A stretch of 64,000 bases of DNA from Hyposmocoma kahamanoa. Lineage: Eukaryota > Arthropoda > Insecta > Lepidoptera > Cosmopterigidae. Made by a program: the position numbers and the translations under genes. The notes under the pieces were generated by a model, which was not told the origin of the DNA, searched no databases, and was given only the letters and a program-made list of their open reading frames with translations. Positions 31,566 through 43,439 of this stretch are shown piece after piece; the stretch's first letter is position 1, and every line of letters begins with the position of its first letter. The stretch lies in assembly GCF_003589595.1 (NCBI RefSeq), contig NW_020655740.1, positions 561,286 through 625,285 of the forward strand, in the 5' to 3' direction.

Positions 31566-33639
31566 AATCGCGAAAACCTAAGAACTCGATAACACTATAA
31601 CAATTAAATAATACTATTGATTCTTTCAGGCACTAAGTAATTAGGTGGAACATCATTTATGAATATCAAAATCTTTCATCGCTTCTCTTTCAGCAAGGCG
31701 CAGTTGTGATTCCCCGAAATGAAACTATGAATGAGTTGTGTTCGGCAGTTTTGGAGATAGTAAATGCCACCATCATTTCAACATCAACAACCCATTATTC
31801 TTACTATCGGGCACGGGTCGCACTTAATATCCTAGCTGATAGTTAAGTCCATGCTCCGCCACTCTGATTTCACACGTTTTCTAGGAATCATGAACATCTT
31901 TCGACAAGCAGGTTTAATCAGGATGTTTCCGTTAACTGGAGGCATTGCTTTGGATTCGAACTGTCGGTCGTCGACCTGTCAATTTCATCGCCTTCACAAA
32001 GAAAGCAACGAAGGCGACAAAAGAGCAGTACGTAGAGAGGAGAGCGTCCACACGCGCTTTCACATTTTATCACGGCTTTCATATGATTCCACTACGTATT
32101 ACGTTGAACCACCAAGCGCTCTAATGTTGCAAAAGGGACAAAGAATAGTATGAGAAATATTGCGAGTGGAAAGCTTACGTGCAGACGTAAGCGTTCATTC
32201 TAGCGTTCGCATTTTACTTTGGTAGCTTTCATACGATTCAACCACGTATTACGTTGTAACACCAAGCGCTTCACTGGCGCGTATAAAAAATACAAGCAAA
32301 TTCTTCGAATGGCATTGGTTGCGGCTGCACTAACATTACGTTGGCTCTCGAATCAATCCGATTATTTCTTAACATGCTAGACGGAAGCGTTGAGCGTGAT
32401 CCGCAGCTGTAATACAGCGTTACTAGTGCCATTTGGGCTTTTTCTATGCAGTGCTCAGTTCTAATTTAACCGCAAATTAGTATCATAAAGATGCCTCAAA
32501 ATTGGATACAAATCATATTAAATTATTCGCGCTACTTTTTAAAATGCTATTTATGTTAACAAATCATCCTTTGCAGTTGTACGGAACGGCCATCATTAAC
32601 ATATTATTACAGAGTACAAATCGATGCATAGAAATACAAACAGCCGTCTTTTAGACGTTTACTCCGCGTATGAATATATATAATTTTCATTGACTATACG
32701 TTATTATTATTAACGAAATGATTTCTTACAATTTCTTATGTTGACTTGGTCGTTTGTATATCAATGAAATGCTTGAAAAACGAAGTACAGTTTGCACTGC
32801 ATTTTCCACACAAATAATATTTCCGTCTCGAAGCGTTTGTTTGCATTTCTCTAATGCATTTTGAACTCCCAAAAGGGCTGTAATTTCGTTCTTAAGCGCT
32901 ATGAAGATGTACGCTTTTGGTTTACTTCTCTTATGGAGCTTCTGAAGTGCAATATTGATTATCGCATCTCTTGGTCAGCTACTTTATAGTCTAGAATGAA
33001 CTTTTCTATGTACTTGATCAGTGTAGTTTTATCAAGAGCGTAGCTGGTGGAGGTACACAGTCTCTGCCTATCTCCTGCCTCCCTGGTAGACAGGCGTGAT
33101 ATTAACTCATCGCGTACAGAGAATTGGTCTTGATTCCTGCACTAGGCTAAACCTGTCTCGCAGGTAATCAATGTTTCCTCGTTACAATTTAGAAGTTAAC
33201 AATTAGCTTAATAGGAACAGAATACCAAAGAAGTTTTACCACTATATTATTAGGATTAATATGAACAAATCAAAATAAAGAAGGTAAATGCTTAATTAAA
33301 CTTATTATACGGTATGATAAGATGTTTACTGTTTAAAATTCCAATGTTGGCTACATTTTCCACTAGAATAATATCCACAGTAAAATGTCCCTTGTACAAT
33401 ATGTTTCATGACAGTGTAATTAGTTTGCTGTTCTGGTTGAAGATGGTTCGGATATTAATATTGTCGAAGTAATTGTGACAGACTTCGTTGATCGAGATAA
33501 GGGGTCGAACAAATTGGGTGTCCTGGATCAAAGCGCCCCGAACAAACGTTATGCGTATCTAGTTTTATGTTATTGCTCTGAGTCCTCGACTTAAATGTAC
33601 AACACAGCATAATGTATGCGTTATATTTTTAACTGTTTT
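31566..33639. other. Unassigned apart from a local duplication
   Basis: Contains the repeat at 32050-32275 and a scrap near 33047-33105 (CTCTGCCTATCTCC, GGTAGACAGGCGTGATA) that recalls a common lepidopteran SINE. The rest shows nothing. Confidence 0.35.
32050..32275 (+). repeat. Diverged tandem duplication, ~147-bp period
   Basis: GCTTTCATATGATTCCACTA / CGTATTACGTTGAACCACCA / AGCGCT at about 32078-32122 recurs at about 32226-32270 with substitutions (GCTTTCATACGATTCAACCA). Probably one transposon end repeated. Confidence 0.5.
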
Positions 33640-33735
33640 AAAAAAAAAAGTAGGAGGTGCTCAATTCGACTACTTTTTTTTACTTCTGTGTATACGTTAC
33701 GCGATTTGATTTTGATGGTTCTTTTTTTTTTGTTG
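33640..33735 (-). mobile_element. MITE family R end
   Basis: AGTAGGAGGTGCTCAATTCG and GTATACGTTACGCG are the family R terminus in reverse. The 104-codon minus frame at 33621-33935 overlaps it and is not called. Confidence 0.45.
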
Positions 33736-34199
33736 CAATAGGGGTTGGGTTGAAGTAAAAGTTCAAATTTCCTTTCGTTGCAGTTGATTTTATGCTTTGT
33801 TGATTTTTTTATTTGTGGTGGAAATTTTTGGTAACTTAATAGTTGAATTCTTTTTATTTGGTTTATTATTTGTTCTTGAATAATTTTCTGTAGATCGATT
33901 CTCTCTTCGTTACGAATTATCTCGTATAATTTCAAAAATCGATTATTTCTTTCGCGTTTATGTCACTACATCTCTAGAAACCTCGAATCTCAAACGTCGC
34001 CGGAATCATGTTATGTGATATAAACTATACTATATTATTTCATGTCCTAAATTGACTTCCTCCTTGTATGACCTCCTTCCTTCATTCATTCCTCGTCCTA
34101 TTAACCTTTTATGTGTATTTAACATGTTGTGTTTTTTTTACCACAGATATGATCTCATATAAAAATAAATACCTTGCTGCTCCCGAAACGTTTTTGATC

Positions 34200-34280
34200 A
34201 ATATTAACTGACAACATTAATCGAAACTGACACCGGCACAAGCCTAGTGGCTGCCATTAAGGAAATACAATAAATTTCTT
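34200..34280 (+). repeat. Repeat family G, copy 1
   Basis: CACAAGCCTAGTGGCTGCCAT and TTAAGGAAAT recur at 42.62 kb. Short, type unknown. Confidence 0.4.
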
Positions 34281-34730
34281 TGTAAAAACACTTAGTCAAA
34301 TTACAATACAGATTTGATCATTTAAGTTAAATAGACTTGAAAGAAATTGTTGACACAAAAGTGTTCACTTTATCATGGACCATGGTCATGCACGGGCCGA
34401 CTATCGAGCTTACATGGCTACTTCTCTAGTCACATGTAGGGGAATGAGGAATTTTTCGACTTACAGTGACGCAAGAGCGTCCTAAGTTAAACTAATTAAG
34501 CATATCCAGAGGTGTACGCGAATTTTGACTCCATTCTTCCATCAGAGGCCTTTGTGTAAATTTGTAATCATTCAAACTTAACTACCGCGTTTGTATGTAT
34601 AAGGTTTAAATTAAAATGCTAACGCAAACGCGCTAGTTAAGTTTACATATTTGAAAACGAACACTAAGGCCCATAACTAGTAACGAGTCTTGCACCAGTG
34701 ATACCTGATTAACAGTAGGGCCATTCCAAA

Positions 34731-35795
34731 GTGACGGGTGGGACATTTTGACTCGTTTTTTCTTGAACTTTAAGTAATTTCTCCCTAACCATTGGTTAAT
34801 TAGACTTAAAATGAAAATATCATGAAGCCAGTTTTGCAATTCAACTGCGACTATTTATTTACATAAATTTATGACGTTATTTATACTCAATACTTTTAAT
34901 TTTGGCTTCATTGCCAAGATCAAGACAAACTATTAATATTTTGTTCAGCAAGTTTTTCATATGAGATAACTTGAATGTTAAAGTTCTATTTTATATATAC
35001 ACTTAATTAATAACTTTGATAAATTTTAAGGAAATTAATATGTTAATTTGTGACGGGTGGGACATGATTTTGTGACGGGTGGGACGAGTTATAATTGAAT
35101 ACACAGAATTAATAAAATTACACTGTTTATTATGAGATCCATCGTTAGTAAGCAAATATTTTATAATTTTTGTATTATAAAATTTATATTATAAATTATA
35201 ATATAATGTAGTAAAATTTATATTATAATTTGTAATATAAATTATATCAAATTTTTAATTATATCAAAATTATATCATCAGGAAAAATGTTGTCACTTTT
35301 TAATTGTCATTTTTTTATGTGTTAAAATGTCGTAATTATGAGAAAAATTATAAAAAATTTGCTTACAAATGATGGATCTACATATAAACAGTGTATTTTT
35401 TTTAATTCTGTGTATTCAAATGTAACTTGTCCCACCTGTCAATTTAAAACATCAAATGTTAAAGTCTGAATTGAAACTGTTATACCTAGTAAAAACGAAT
35501 ATATAAAACTAATATACCTAGTAAAAACTGTTATATCGTAAAAACTCGAATCCATGAAAATCTAAACATTTATTCAAAGTAAAAACGTTTAGAAGTGCGC
35601 CCCACCCATCGCCGTGACGGGTGGGACACACTTTCAAATCTTAATATTTGCATTCCTATTTACGTGCGCGATGCCCAACCAAGCCAAAATAATGACCCTT
35701 AGCATAATTGTTACCTTTACAAAAGCAAATGCCAATAGATTGCATATTTATAGGTTAAAATAAAAATATATATGTTTCATTGTGACGGGTGGGAC
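34731..35795. repeat. Cluster of GTGACGGGTGGGAC motifs
   Basis: The exact 14-mer occurs at 34731, 35050, 35072, 35614 and 35782 on the plus strand. Diverged inverse copies lie at about 35429-35441 (GTCCCACCTGTCA) and 35599-35613 (GCCCCACCCATCGC); the latter directly abuts a forward copy. Spacing is irregular and the DNA between is very A+T-rich, so the motifs stand out. Confidence 0.75.
35068..35441. repeat. Fold-back with ~110-bp arms in the motif cluster
   Basis: Left arm 35068-35180 and right arm about 35325-35441 are inverted copies. Shared words: AATACACAGAATTAA, ACACTGTTTAT, GATCCATC, GTAAGCAAAT and TTATAATTTTT. Each arm starts with the GACGGGTGGGAC-type motif. The loop is almost pure A+T. 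Confidence 0.75.
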
Positions 35796-36189
35796 TTGAG
35801 ATTAGTATTTATTGAAACTTTAAATAACTCCTCACCATATATACTTCCATGCAATCACTTATTACTGTTTTAAAATACGCGAATTGAATTTTCTTCGACA
35901 GTAATAACTTTTTAGAAAGACGCGCGAATAACCGCGGAAATTGTTGCTAACATTATAGGAAAAAAATGCTTCACAACAGCACTAAGGCTGCGTTAATGAA
36001 GACAAAAAATACAATAACTACAATATCCGAAAAATCTCATTTACTTCCAACGATTTGATTTATTGGGTGTATTCTAGTCATACAATTGAAACCAAATTGT
36101 GTAATTTATTTTTTTAACCACGTGTCATTTTCGCTGGAATGGCGCAGTAACAGCTATAACAGTACCTGTAATTGAGTTTCGTAACGTTT
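35796..36189. other. No recognisable feature
   Basis: A+T-rich; nothing supported. Confidence 0.4.
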
Positions 36190-36420
36190 ATTTTGTAAAA
36201 ATAATAATTTTTAATACAAAGGTCGAACACAAAGAAAAGTTACTCTCATCCGGCTGAATTCGAACCGCCTTGTAAGCCGTTGGTAGCTGTAAAGGTGCCT
36301 GGCTGAGTGAAGATAAACTTTGCGCCACAGCGAAAAAATCGTTAAAAACAAAGACAGATACATCCAGCCAGTATTAATAATTTTGTCAAACTGGTGGTAG
36401 TCATATCACAAAAAACATTT
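36190..36420 (-). repeat. SINE-B copy
   Basis: TAATACAAAGGTCGAACAC, CATCCGGCTGAATTCGAACC (B-box region in reverse) and TGGTAGCTGTAAAGGTGCCT (5' extension). Confidence 0.55.
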
Positions 36421-36539
36421 GAATGTCACGGTGGTAAAACAATATTATTAGTAACAATAACACCAATAAATCGAGCAGGTTGTAAATTTCGAAAATTCCA
36501 TAATATTCTGTAAAATTAACGTACACAGAATATTAGCAT

Positions 36540-36870
36540 GTTGCATCTTGCGGCTGGCACTTAACTTCACCGACAGCTTCACTCGACGACTTGAAACCTC
36601 TTCTGGTCGCGCCCGGGAATTTCGGCTTGCGATTTTCTCTCGCGACAAAGCTGTACTTAAGGGGGAGGTATTTCAATGCGAGCACAAATTTTAGAAGGTG
36701 AATCCGCGCGCTATAAATTCGTATGAATAAAATAAGACAGGCGGAGAAAATTTGTCACAGACGCGACATCGACAAGCGCCCGATGGCGACTTGGGGCAGC
36801 AGGCGGCGCAGGGCGTCGTTAAACCGCGTTTTTGGAATTTGCAGGTGCAAACCAAAACTTTGCTCCTCTG
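36540..36870. other. CpG-rich block, possible promoter or first exon
   Basis: Clear local G+C and CpG rise (GCGCCCGATGGCGACTTGGG near 36776). A plus ATG at 36723 opens a 111-codon frame whose first 40 codons are GC-rich and basic; a TTTGCAG|GTGCAA junction at about 36843-36844 resembles a splice donor. This could be a host first exon, but no family is recognised. Confidence 0.25.
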
Positions 36871-37689
36871 TAATACTTAACGAGAAATATCTCCATAGAC
36901 TCGTAAAAATTATGTACAACGTTAGATATTTCGATGCCTCACTTTATCAAACTCGTATCTTATTCAGAGTAATAATTCAGAAGATGGCGAAACTTTCTAT
37001 TTATTTAAATTTCTTATCAACGGTCTTAATTTGGATTCATTATTTTAAGAATAGATAAATGCCAGGGTGTAAATATGAAGGTGATGTGAAATCATCCTGC
37101 AAATTTGTATATACAATCCATTTTTTGCATTTCACTAACTGTGTGCTATAAGATACGAGTTTGAGAAAGTAAGGTGACGATTTTTATCTTAAACAATTCG
37201 TTTTGAACTTTTGTTTGTTCGGGCGATACATATATAGTCCTATCGTGTAACAGATTAGCACATTGTTTAGACAAATATCTGTAGGTGTATCGTATATTTT
37301 TTGTAAAACCGTTATTTAGCAAAACAGTTTTTCCCGCTTCTTCTCTGATGATTCGCCTTAAATTGTAAACAAAGCATGTTTTAAAAGAGGGCAGTTTCAC
37401 GTCTTTGTATTTGTGTAAATGGCTGTATTATATCAGTGGCATTGTAGCTTCCAAACGGGTGGACTCGTCTGAAAGCGTAATTATTTTATTTGTATAGCTA
37501 TTTAATCGGGATGGCTTCTGGCTATTTTTCATGCAGTTCAGCCGTTGAACATGTTAAATATGAACGACATTTAAAATAAATTGTTAAAATATACGTTAAA
37601 AAATAACTGCTAACAACGCATTCAATTTAAAAAATAGTATCTTTTTGCAACGTTCTCTCTAAGATCTGCAACAAGCACATAGAAAAATT
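36871..37689. other. No recognisable feature
   Basis: An 84-codon minus frame (37400-37146) shows no signature; A+T-rich otherwise. Confidence 0.35.
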
Positions 37690-37835
37690 CATAAGGTCTG
37701 GTGGTCTTAGTTGAAAGAGCGTCTGACACGGATTGCTCGAAGGCGCTGGTTTGAATTCAGCCGGATCGAAGGGATAATTCTTTGTGTTCGATTTTTGTAT
37801 TAATAACATTAACAAACTGATTTTCAGTAATTAGC
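37690..37835 (+). repeat. SINE-B copy, plus orientation
   Basis: GGTGGTCTTAGTTGAAAGAG (A-box region), GGCGCTGGTTTGAATTCAGC (B-box region), CGGATCGAAGG, TGTGTTCGATTTTTGTATTA and an AACAAACTGATTTTC tail: the clearest head-to-tail reading of the family. Confidence 0.7.
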
Positions 37836-38656
37836 AAAAACGTGCTTGATCCCCAGACACTTTTGATGTGTGGTAGCTATATTGTTTTTGAACTCTAATA
37901 CTAATAAAGTGTGCACTGTAGTAAGCAGCGCATTATATACTTAATTTAGACAACGAAAAATAGCTTCATGATTGTGTATAATCAATGTTCCTTTCTTTTT
38001 ATTAATTTTTACCGATATTATCACAGCCTCCTCATAACTTTAAAGGTTCTCGTAACGCGCTTCTCTGAAGCGTTAATTCGCGAATGCAACGCTCCCATCC
38101 TAACATCGCAATTAAATTTAATTTTACACTTAACTTTTCCCATATAACCGCTTACCAGAGTTTCGGATTAAGTTCAACATGTTGTGTGTTGGAAAATGTT
38201 TAAATCGAAACGGACATTTTTCTCGCGATGGAGTGAACCCGAAGAAGAACACTCGCCACTAATATATATATAAAGTATATCTACCACTTTTATATTCGTC
38301 TTACTAGATTTCATAGTTTTATTCACAGAAGAGTAAATACAGTAGGCGTGGTTAGTTAGCGTCTGACGAGTGCCAATTATATGCATCGAAAGACCTGACC
38401 GTCATTTTCGCTTTGTATGGTATGGTTGTGTCATTCTTTCGTGCAAATTCTCTGAAATCGTAGAAAAATGCCTTACAGTGCTGTTTTGGACTTCAAAAAT
38501 GATTCCGCGCCAAAAATATTTCCCGTTGTGGTATTTCCAATCATCGGTAAGTCTTATTTTAACAAATTTTCAATTTTCTGATTATCTATTCGTTCGTTGG
38601 TCGTAATCAAGGTACTGGCCGCAAGAAGGCAGATTGTTGAATAAAATTTCAATATA
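37836..38656. other. No recognisable feature
   Basis: Short overlapping frames only. A hammerhead-like word run at 38361-38395 was examined and rejected. Confidence 0.4.
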
Positions 38657-38923
38657 TACTCCCGGACATATAAATCGAGCCACCTTGCATTTTTATTCTT
38701 AAAGGGCCGAACACAAAAATATTGTTATCACTGAAGAAAACAGTTTTTCTCGATTTTCTAAATTCAAATTATCAACAAGGACTTATGGAAATGACGTTTA
38801 GTACGCCAATTTCAAAATAGCTTAGTAGTTTTCGATCAATCAAACATTGTTTAAGCTTAGGCCAATTCATACTGATTTTCAGTATGCAAGCAAGGTGGCT
38901 CGACTTACGAGTCCGGGAGTGTA
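38657..38923. mobile_element. Tc1/mariner-type MITE
   Basis: Inverted ends: CTCCCGGACATATAAATCGA / GCCACCTTGCAT on the left (from 38659) and GCAAGGTGGCTCGACTTACG / AGTCCGGGAGTG on the right (to 38921). TA dinucleotides at 38657-38658 and 38922-38923 are the expected target duplication. No coding capacity; about 263 bp. Confidence 0.7.
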
Positions 38924-39744
38924 TAATCGACACGTCGCGAGTCGTAACTTGCAATAAAGGTATTGAACTTTCAAAGGTATAGCGAGTGGGTAAAGTTTAT
39001 ATTAGCAATCGAGAATTTGTTACATTTTTTGAAATTAGAGTCTGTGATCAATCATTACCAAGATTTCATAGTGTTTCTCATTTTATTTGTGTGAGTTTTG
39101 GCGTGCACTTCCATTGTGTTTTTTCTTCCGTGGTTTTATTGATTCTCCCTACAAACTTTCATCCCTTATTTCACGCCATTTAAGATTTATATTGTCCTTC
39201 TCCTAGGTCAAAAGTATGTCCTTCTCCTAGGTCTCGTCTATCTATACACCAAAATTCATCAAAATTGATTGTACGGTTTTGGCGTGGAGACGAAAACTGA
39301 GAACAGACAGAATTACTTTTGCATTTATAATATTAGTTTGGATAAAATAATAACAATTCACTCGATACGCACGGTGATAAGAATAGTAATTTTTGTGAAA
39401 ACTAATGATGAATGATAAACATAACATTAATACGAGGAGTAAAAATAAACTAGCTGTTCTTGACAATCGTCTTCACAAAGTCACAAATTCCTTCTATGAA
39501 AAGACTCCGGTTAAGGGTTGGTAGGTAAAAATGCGTGTCTTGATCTGCAATATTGTTTACTTACAAAGAACAACCCCAGAGTTTCATGCTCATTCTTCTC
39601 ATGGGAATCTCTCTTGCGAATGAGTAGTACAGTTTAATCAATATGACTATTTCGAATATAATTTCTTTACCTATGAAATAAGGATTATTTGCAGAACAGC
39701 AGAATTCACTCCGGGCGGCTACCACGTAGACTGAAAACTTCTTT
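38924..39744. other. Small direct repeat, else unassigned
   Basis: GTCCTTCTCCTAGGTC occurs twice, 25 bp apart, near 39194-39235. Nothing else supported. Confidence 0.4.
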
Positions 39745-39805
39745 TCCCTTATTGGTCCTACAGCGCCCACAGTGCAAACCGTTAGACCGCCGCGGTCGTC
39801 TATGT
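39745..39805 (-). repeat. SINE-C head fragment
   Basis: ATTGGTCCTACAGCGCCCAC and CCGTTAGACCGCCGCGGTCG correspond to the tRNA-like head of SINE-C in reverse, with the A box altered. Confidence 0.4.
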
Positions 39806-39849
39806 GAATGTAACTCGTTGATTGAACTAGTTTAACTTGAGCTAGAGCT

Positions 39850-40415
39850 TAAGTGTGGCGACTGCATCGATACAGTCCCTTATGTTTTTTTATTTTTTTT
39901 ATTATTTGGGTACAAACAGTTTTTACTTTGTTTCCAAGATTATAGTACAAAAAGTTATCATTTAAACCAGCAAAAGTAAATAAACATAACTTAAAAAAGA
40001 ACGAAAAACTACTTTTTTTTTTAAAACACAAAGAAAAAGAAACATAAAAAGAAATAAACTAAAAAAACTAAAAAAATAACATAAATTATTGTTCATAAAT
40101 AGACTTCACAAATTTTTAAAAGGACAAATAAAATATATCTACATCTAAATGATTCCTATTGTTACTTTGCACTACAAGCTTCAAACAAGTAAGCGTTACT
40201 TAAATATTTAGTTTTACAAGCAGGCGCGCAAAAGACACTTTTGAAACGAGAATTAGGTCTAGGACATCTTAAATTAATATTATGATCAAAAAATCTGTAT
40301 AGGTTTATGCACATTGTTTTGTTATATGTAAATTGAAAAGTGAAATCAATAACTTTATATACATTAAATAAATAAATTAGTTTATTAATTCAAAATGTGG
40401 AGCGCGTTTGCAGCA
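39850..40415 (-). pseudogene. LINE-E ORF2 tail and A/T-rich 3' region
   Basis: On the minus strand one frame reads DHNINLRCPRPNSRFKSVF, then CAPACKTKYLSNAYLFEACS and a stop at about 40163. The order (basic, L-R-x-P-R, then K-x-x-Y-L-x-N-A-x-x-x-F) is what I expect after the reverse transcriptase of a LINE. Upstream codons are frameshifted. The A/T-rich run to 39850 would be its 3' UTR. Confidence 0.45.
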
Positions 40416-40420
40416 CTGCA

Positions 40421-40853
40421 ATAATCTCAGTACAGAGTACTAAAAAAACCGACCTCAAAAGTACGTGGAATTACGTCTATTTGTTAAGTTAGTTCGCCAC
40501 TATACAGGACTTGACACTGGAGAAAATAAAAATCGGTTCTCACTACTGAAAGTATATTGAGAGAAAAACGCCTTGAATTGGAGAAATAACAAAATCAACC
40601 ATTGTAGTAATTGCTCCTAAATTAAAGTTAGGCGCTATTTATAAAAATGAATCTTCATCCGTGAACAGCCACCCTTAAAGGTGGATGCTTTTCTTCAAAA
40701 TGAAATGGGACCACTATGGAAGTACTCCCTTTCCAACAAAAAAGAATCATGAATCGGTTCACAAATACCCGAGTTATCGCGTAACATACATACAAAAAAA
40801 ATGAATATACAGACGAATTGAGAACCTCCTCCTTTTTTGAAGTCGGTTAAAAA
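40421..40853 (+). mobile_element. MITE family R, full-length copy
   Basis: Nearly the same as 3631-4085 from AATCTCAGTACAGAGTACTA to CCTTTTTTGAAGTCGGTTAA, including CCGTGAACAGCCACCCTTAA and ATTAAAGTTAGGCGCTATTT. The two copies give the family consensus. Confidence 0.65.
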
Positions 40854-40957
40854 GATATGTATTGCTAAGTTAAAATACCTGGTGGTGCGATAGCTGTTCG
40901 TGAGAGGATGTTAGATTTGACTCAATTATTGATTTCTCAAATATAATGTTGCAATAT

Positions 40958-41255
40958 AAATTGGATGCTGATAAGCAATAACGTGTCAACAACGAACATG
41001 ATAGTGAGCAAAACATTTTTCGAAAATGACTCCTATAGATTTTTTCGTTGCTTTTGATAGATTGTTCTAAATTTGCTTATAGAATGAAATCTTGCTGTTG
41101 TGCTTGTTGTTGGGGAATTATTGTAATAGATCACAAGAATTCTTCATTCCTGAGGTGATAACAGCAAAAGTTTTCATATTACAAGTAAATTTTAGAATAA
41201 TCAAAAATAACGATATAATGTTTAGGTGCCATTTTGAAAAACTATGATCGTGTTG
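40958..41255 (+). repeat. Repeat family K, uninterrupted copy
   Basis: TTGGATGCTGATAAGCAATA, CGTGTCAACAACGAAC, GGGGAATTATTGTAATAGAT, GATAACAGCAAAAGTTTTCA, AAAACTATGATCGTGTTG. It follows a family R copy by about 100 bp, just as R and K are associated at 17.1-18.2 kb. Confidence 0.55.
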
Positions 41256-41619
41256 GTTGACACTTTATTGCTTTATTGCTTTCGAGGTCGCGGATAACGA
41301 CTTCACGCATGCAGTCGATCTCGGTGACGGCGCATAAGCGGAAGACTTGGTAATTTAAAGAGATTTTTAAACTGTCCCAGAGTTTACCTGTTCATTCCCT
41401 GCATATGACGTAAATATTCCACACCTTAACGCTTAGTTTCATTTATGTACTTTCTAAATTCTTTTAGAAATATATATGGCACCGATTGTTCATGTATCAT
41501 GGTGTAGTTCTGAGGCTCCATCCTTTTCATCAGCACTAGGTTCTATTATATGTATCTCCGAGTCTGTACATTTATTAAACGTTTTTATTGTAAATTTAAT
41601 AAACATTACTATTTTTTTG
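41256..41619. other. No recognisable feature
   Basis: Nothing supported. Confidence 0.4.
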
Positions 41620-41850
41620 GAACCAAATCTCGTATAATTATAGTCAGCTGTGACCATGGGCCTGAAGTGCGCCTTATTTCATTTATTTACGTTAATTAAT
41701 GAGCGTTCTGCCTTTTTTATTTTATTCTGTAAATTATGAATTAATATCAACCACATTGAAAAAACGTGCGGTGACAGCTCACCGCGAAACGTAAATTTTA
41801 CCTACTTTGCTAACAGCTATAACAAACAATTTCTTCCTCGTGGGTATTCA
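41620..41850 (+). repeat. Possible Penelope-like non-coding fragment
   Basis: TCAGCTGTGACCATGGGCCTG near 41643 echoes the GTGACCATGGGACCTG core of the element at 31.46 kb. Further on, GCGGTGACAGCTCACCGCGAAACG near 41770 is a 7-bp hairpin followed by GAAACG. Neither half forms a full hammerhead-like fold on its own. Confidence 0.3.
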
Positions 41851-42599
41851 TTATGGCGGAGGCAAACAAAACAACCAGCAGACATAATTAATGGTGTTTA
41901 CATTAGAAATGATAATTCATTTTATTACTATTAGAGAGTTACCACACTTACTTAGTCACGCAGAATGTGCTTGAGACGATGAAAAAAGCTTTATGGTATG
42001 GTAAAAGACGTTGCGTATTTTGCCACCCCTCTGACTGCCGACGCGAAACGGACACGTACATAAACAAGAACATTCTCAGCAAATACATGTTCCAAACCAA
42101 ACACTATCAATAGCGATAGTATTTTGTTTTAGTGTTGAATTTTGTCAAAGAATATCGGTACGGTACAGTTGCTTGAAGAAAAATCTATATGTGTTATTGT
42201 TTTAGATAATTTAGATATTTAAATTCAATTGTACTCGTAGATTAAACGTAGAGTATTTTTAATTTTTAAGTTTTTCCAATGAGTTCAAAATAAGAGAAGG
42301 TTGGATTGAAGCTGCAGAAAAATCGAAATATTGGTTTTCTTATTACTATTTCTGACTTTGTTTCAGTTTCCATAGCAAATGCATTTAAAAAATAATAAAA
42401 TAAAATCGGCTTTATTTTACATGTGCATGCAAAGTAAATTTGAAACAATTATAGAAATTTACATAAATCCTCCATAAAAAAAACAACATAATAAAATTTA
42501 GTAAATTCGTTGATGGTTCGAGATTACGCTTGACAATGACAGCTTCACCAACCCCTGGTAATGTATAACGGAAAACTGTCACTGGCGACGATCGCCATA
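41851..42599. other. No recognisable feature
   Basis: A+T-rich; a 60-codon minus frame (42266-42448) has no signature. Confidence 0.4.
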
Positions 42600-42670
42600 T
42601 TTTTTATATTATTCTTATAAAAATGACACTGGCCCAAGCCTAGTGACCGCCATTAAGAAAATGATAATAA
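42600..42670 (+). repeat. Repeat family G, copy 2
   Basis: CCAAGCCTAGTGACCGCCAT followed by TAAGAAAATGA matches 34.22 kb. Confidence 0.4.
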
Positions 42671-42839
42671 TTTATATTAATATAATAATTCAATAGTACA
42701 CCAGTACCAGTGTAGGTATAGTATGAAAAATGCAATATTTTTTAATATTAAATACAGACACATGGTTTCTATCGATAAAGTAAGACCACATCCCTCGTTG
42801 AGTAGCGTCAGTTTAAGGTTAATAAGGTTAACAATTCAC

Positions 42840-43060
42840 GGTGCGGTTTCCATCCGCGCCCGCCGGTGCTGCTAGACAGCGGTTTTATTTCAATACTCAC
42901 GACCTTGCAAGTTTGTGCGGGCACGTAGCCGCTGAGGTTGCGGGCACGAAACCGTTGCGATCGCGGAACGGACCGCGAAGTTAGTGGGAGTTAATCGCAA
43001 GTCACGCGGTTAATAGAGAACTCATCCCGCGTGCGCCTGCACTACGTCACTGTGGCGATG
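42840..43060. other. CpG-rich block
   Basis: Markedly more G+C and CpG than the flanks (TCCGCGCCCGCCGGTGCTGC near 42853). No exon recognised beside it; possible promoter or an old GC-rich repeat. Confidence 0.25.
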
Positions 43061-43189
43061 TTTGTAGGCGTGTCACCTCGATATGATCATTTTGATCATA
43101 TCTCCTCCTCCTCCCTTTTTTTCTATATGTATGGTATTAACCGATCTGACTTGAGTACGATCGTTTAAAAAATAACAATAGCAAACTGG

Positions 43190-43345
43190 CAGTTGCGATG
43201 GTAAGAGCGTTCGTTCATCGGTTCGATCTCGATTCCATGTTTTAATGAAATTATTTGGTCGGTTTGAAAAAAGGGACAAATATACGCGATTCAGGTCCAA
43301 AAAAAAGTTTTGTTTCCAATGTGGTAATCTTGAAGAATAAGACGT
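43190..43345 (+). repeat. tRNA-like SINE with Penelope-like tail, copy 1
   Basis: GATGGTAAGAGCG and GGTTCGATCTCGATTCC resemble Pol III A and B boxes. Downstream, 'gtcggtttgaaaaaagggac', AAATATACGCGATTCAGGTCC and TTTTGTTTCCAATGTGG resemble the Penelope-like arm end at 31.5 kb. A similar unit follows at 43.68 kb. Confidence 0.35.
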
Positions 43346-43439
43346 CGATACTATTATACTAGAAGGTCCGGAGCACTCCATTCTTACGTCGTTGATATTC
43401 CACCTATTCGCACTAAGCGCTTTGCTTCCTCCTTTCTGA

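Noticed and set aside
33621..33935. 104-codon minus-strand frame
   Set aside because: Its 3' part is a MITE family R end; the rest is Lys/Ile/Gln-rich, typical of A+T-rich chance frames.
36723..37058. 111-codon plus-strand frame as a gene
   Set aside because: Only the first ~40 codons differ from the background; the rest is A+T-rich and unsupported. Kept only as part of the CpG-rich block.
38350..38410. CTGACGAG followed by CGAAAG and GTC, resembling a hammerhead
   Set aside because: Stem II next to the core does not pair (U/U and G/A mismatches) and stem III has a G/G second pair; chance occurrence.
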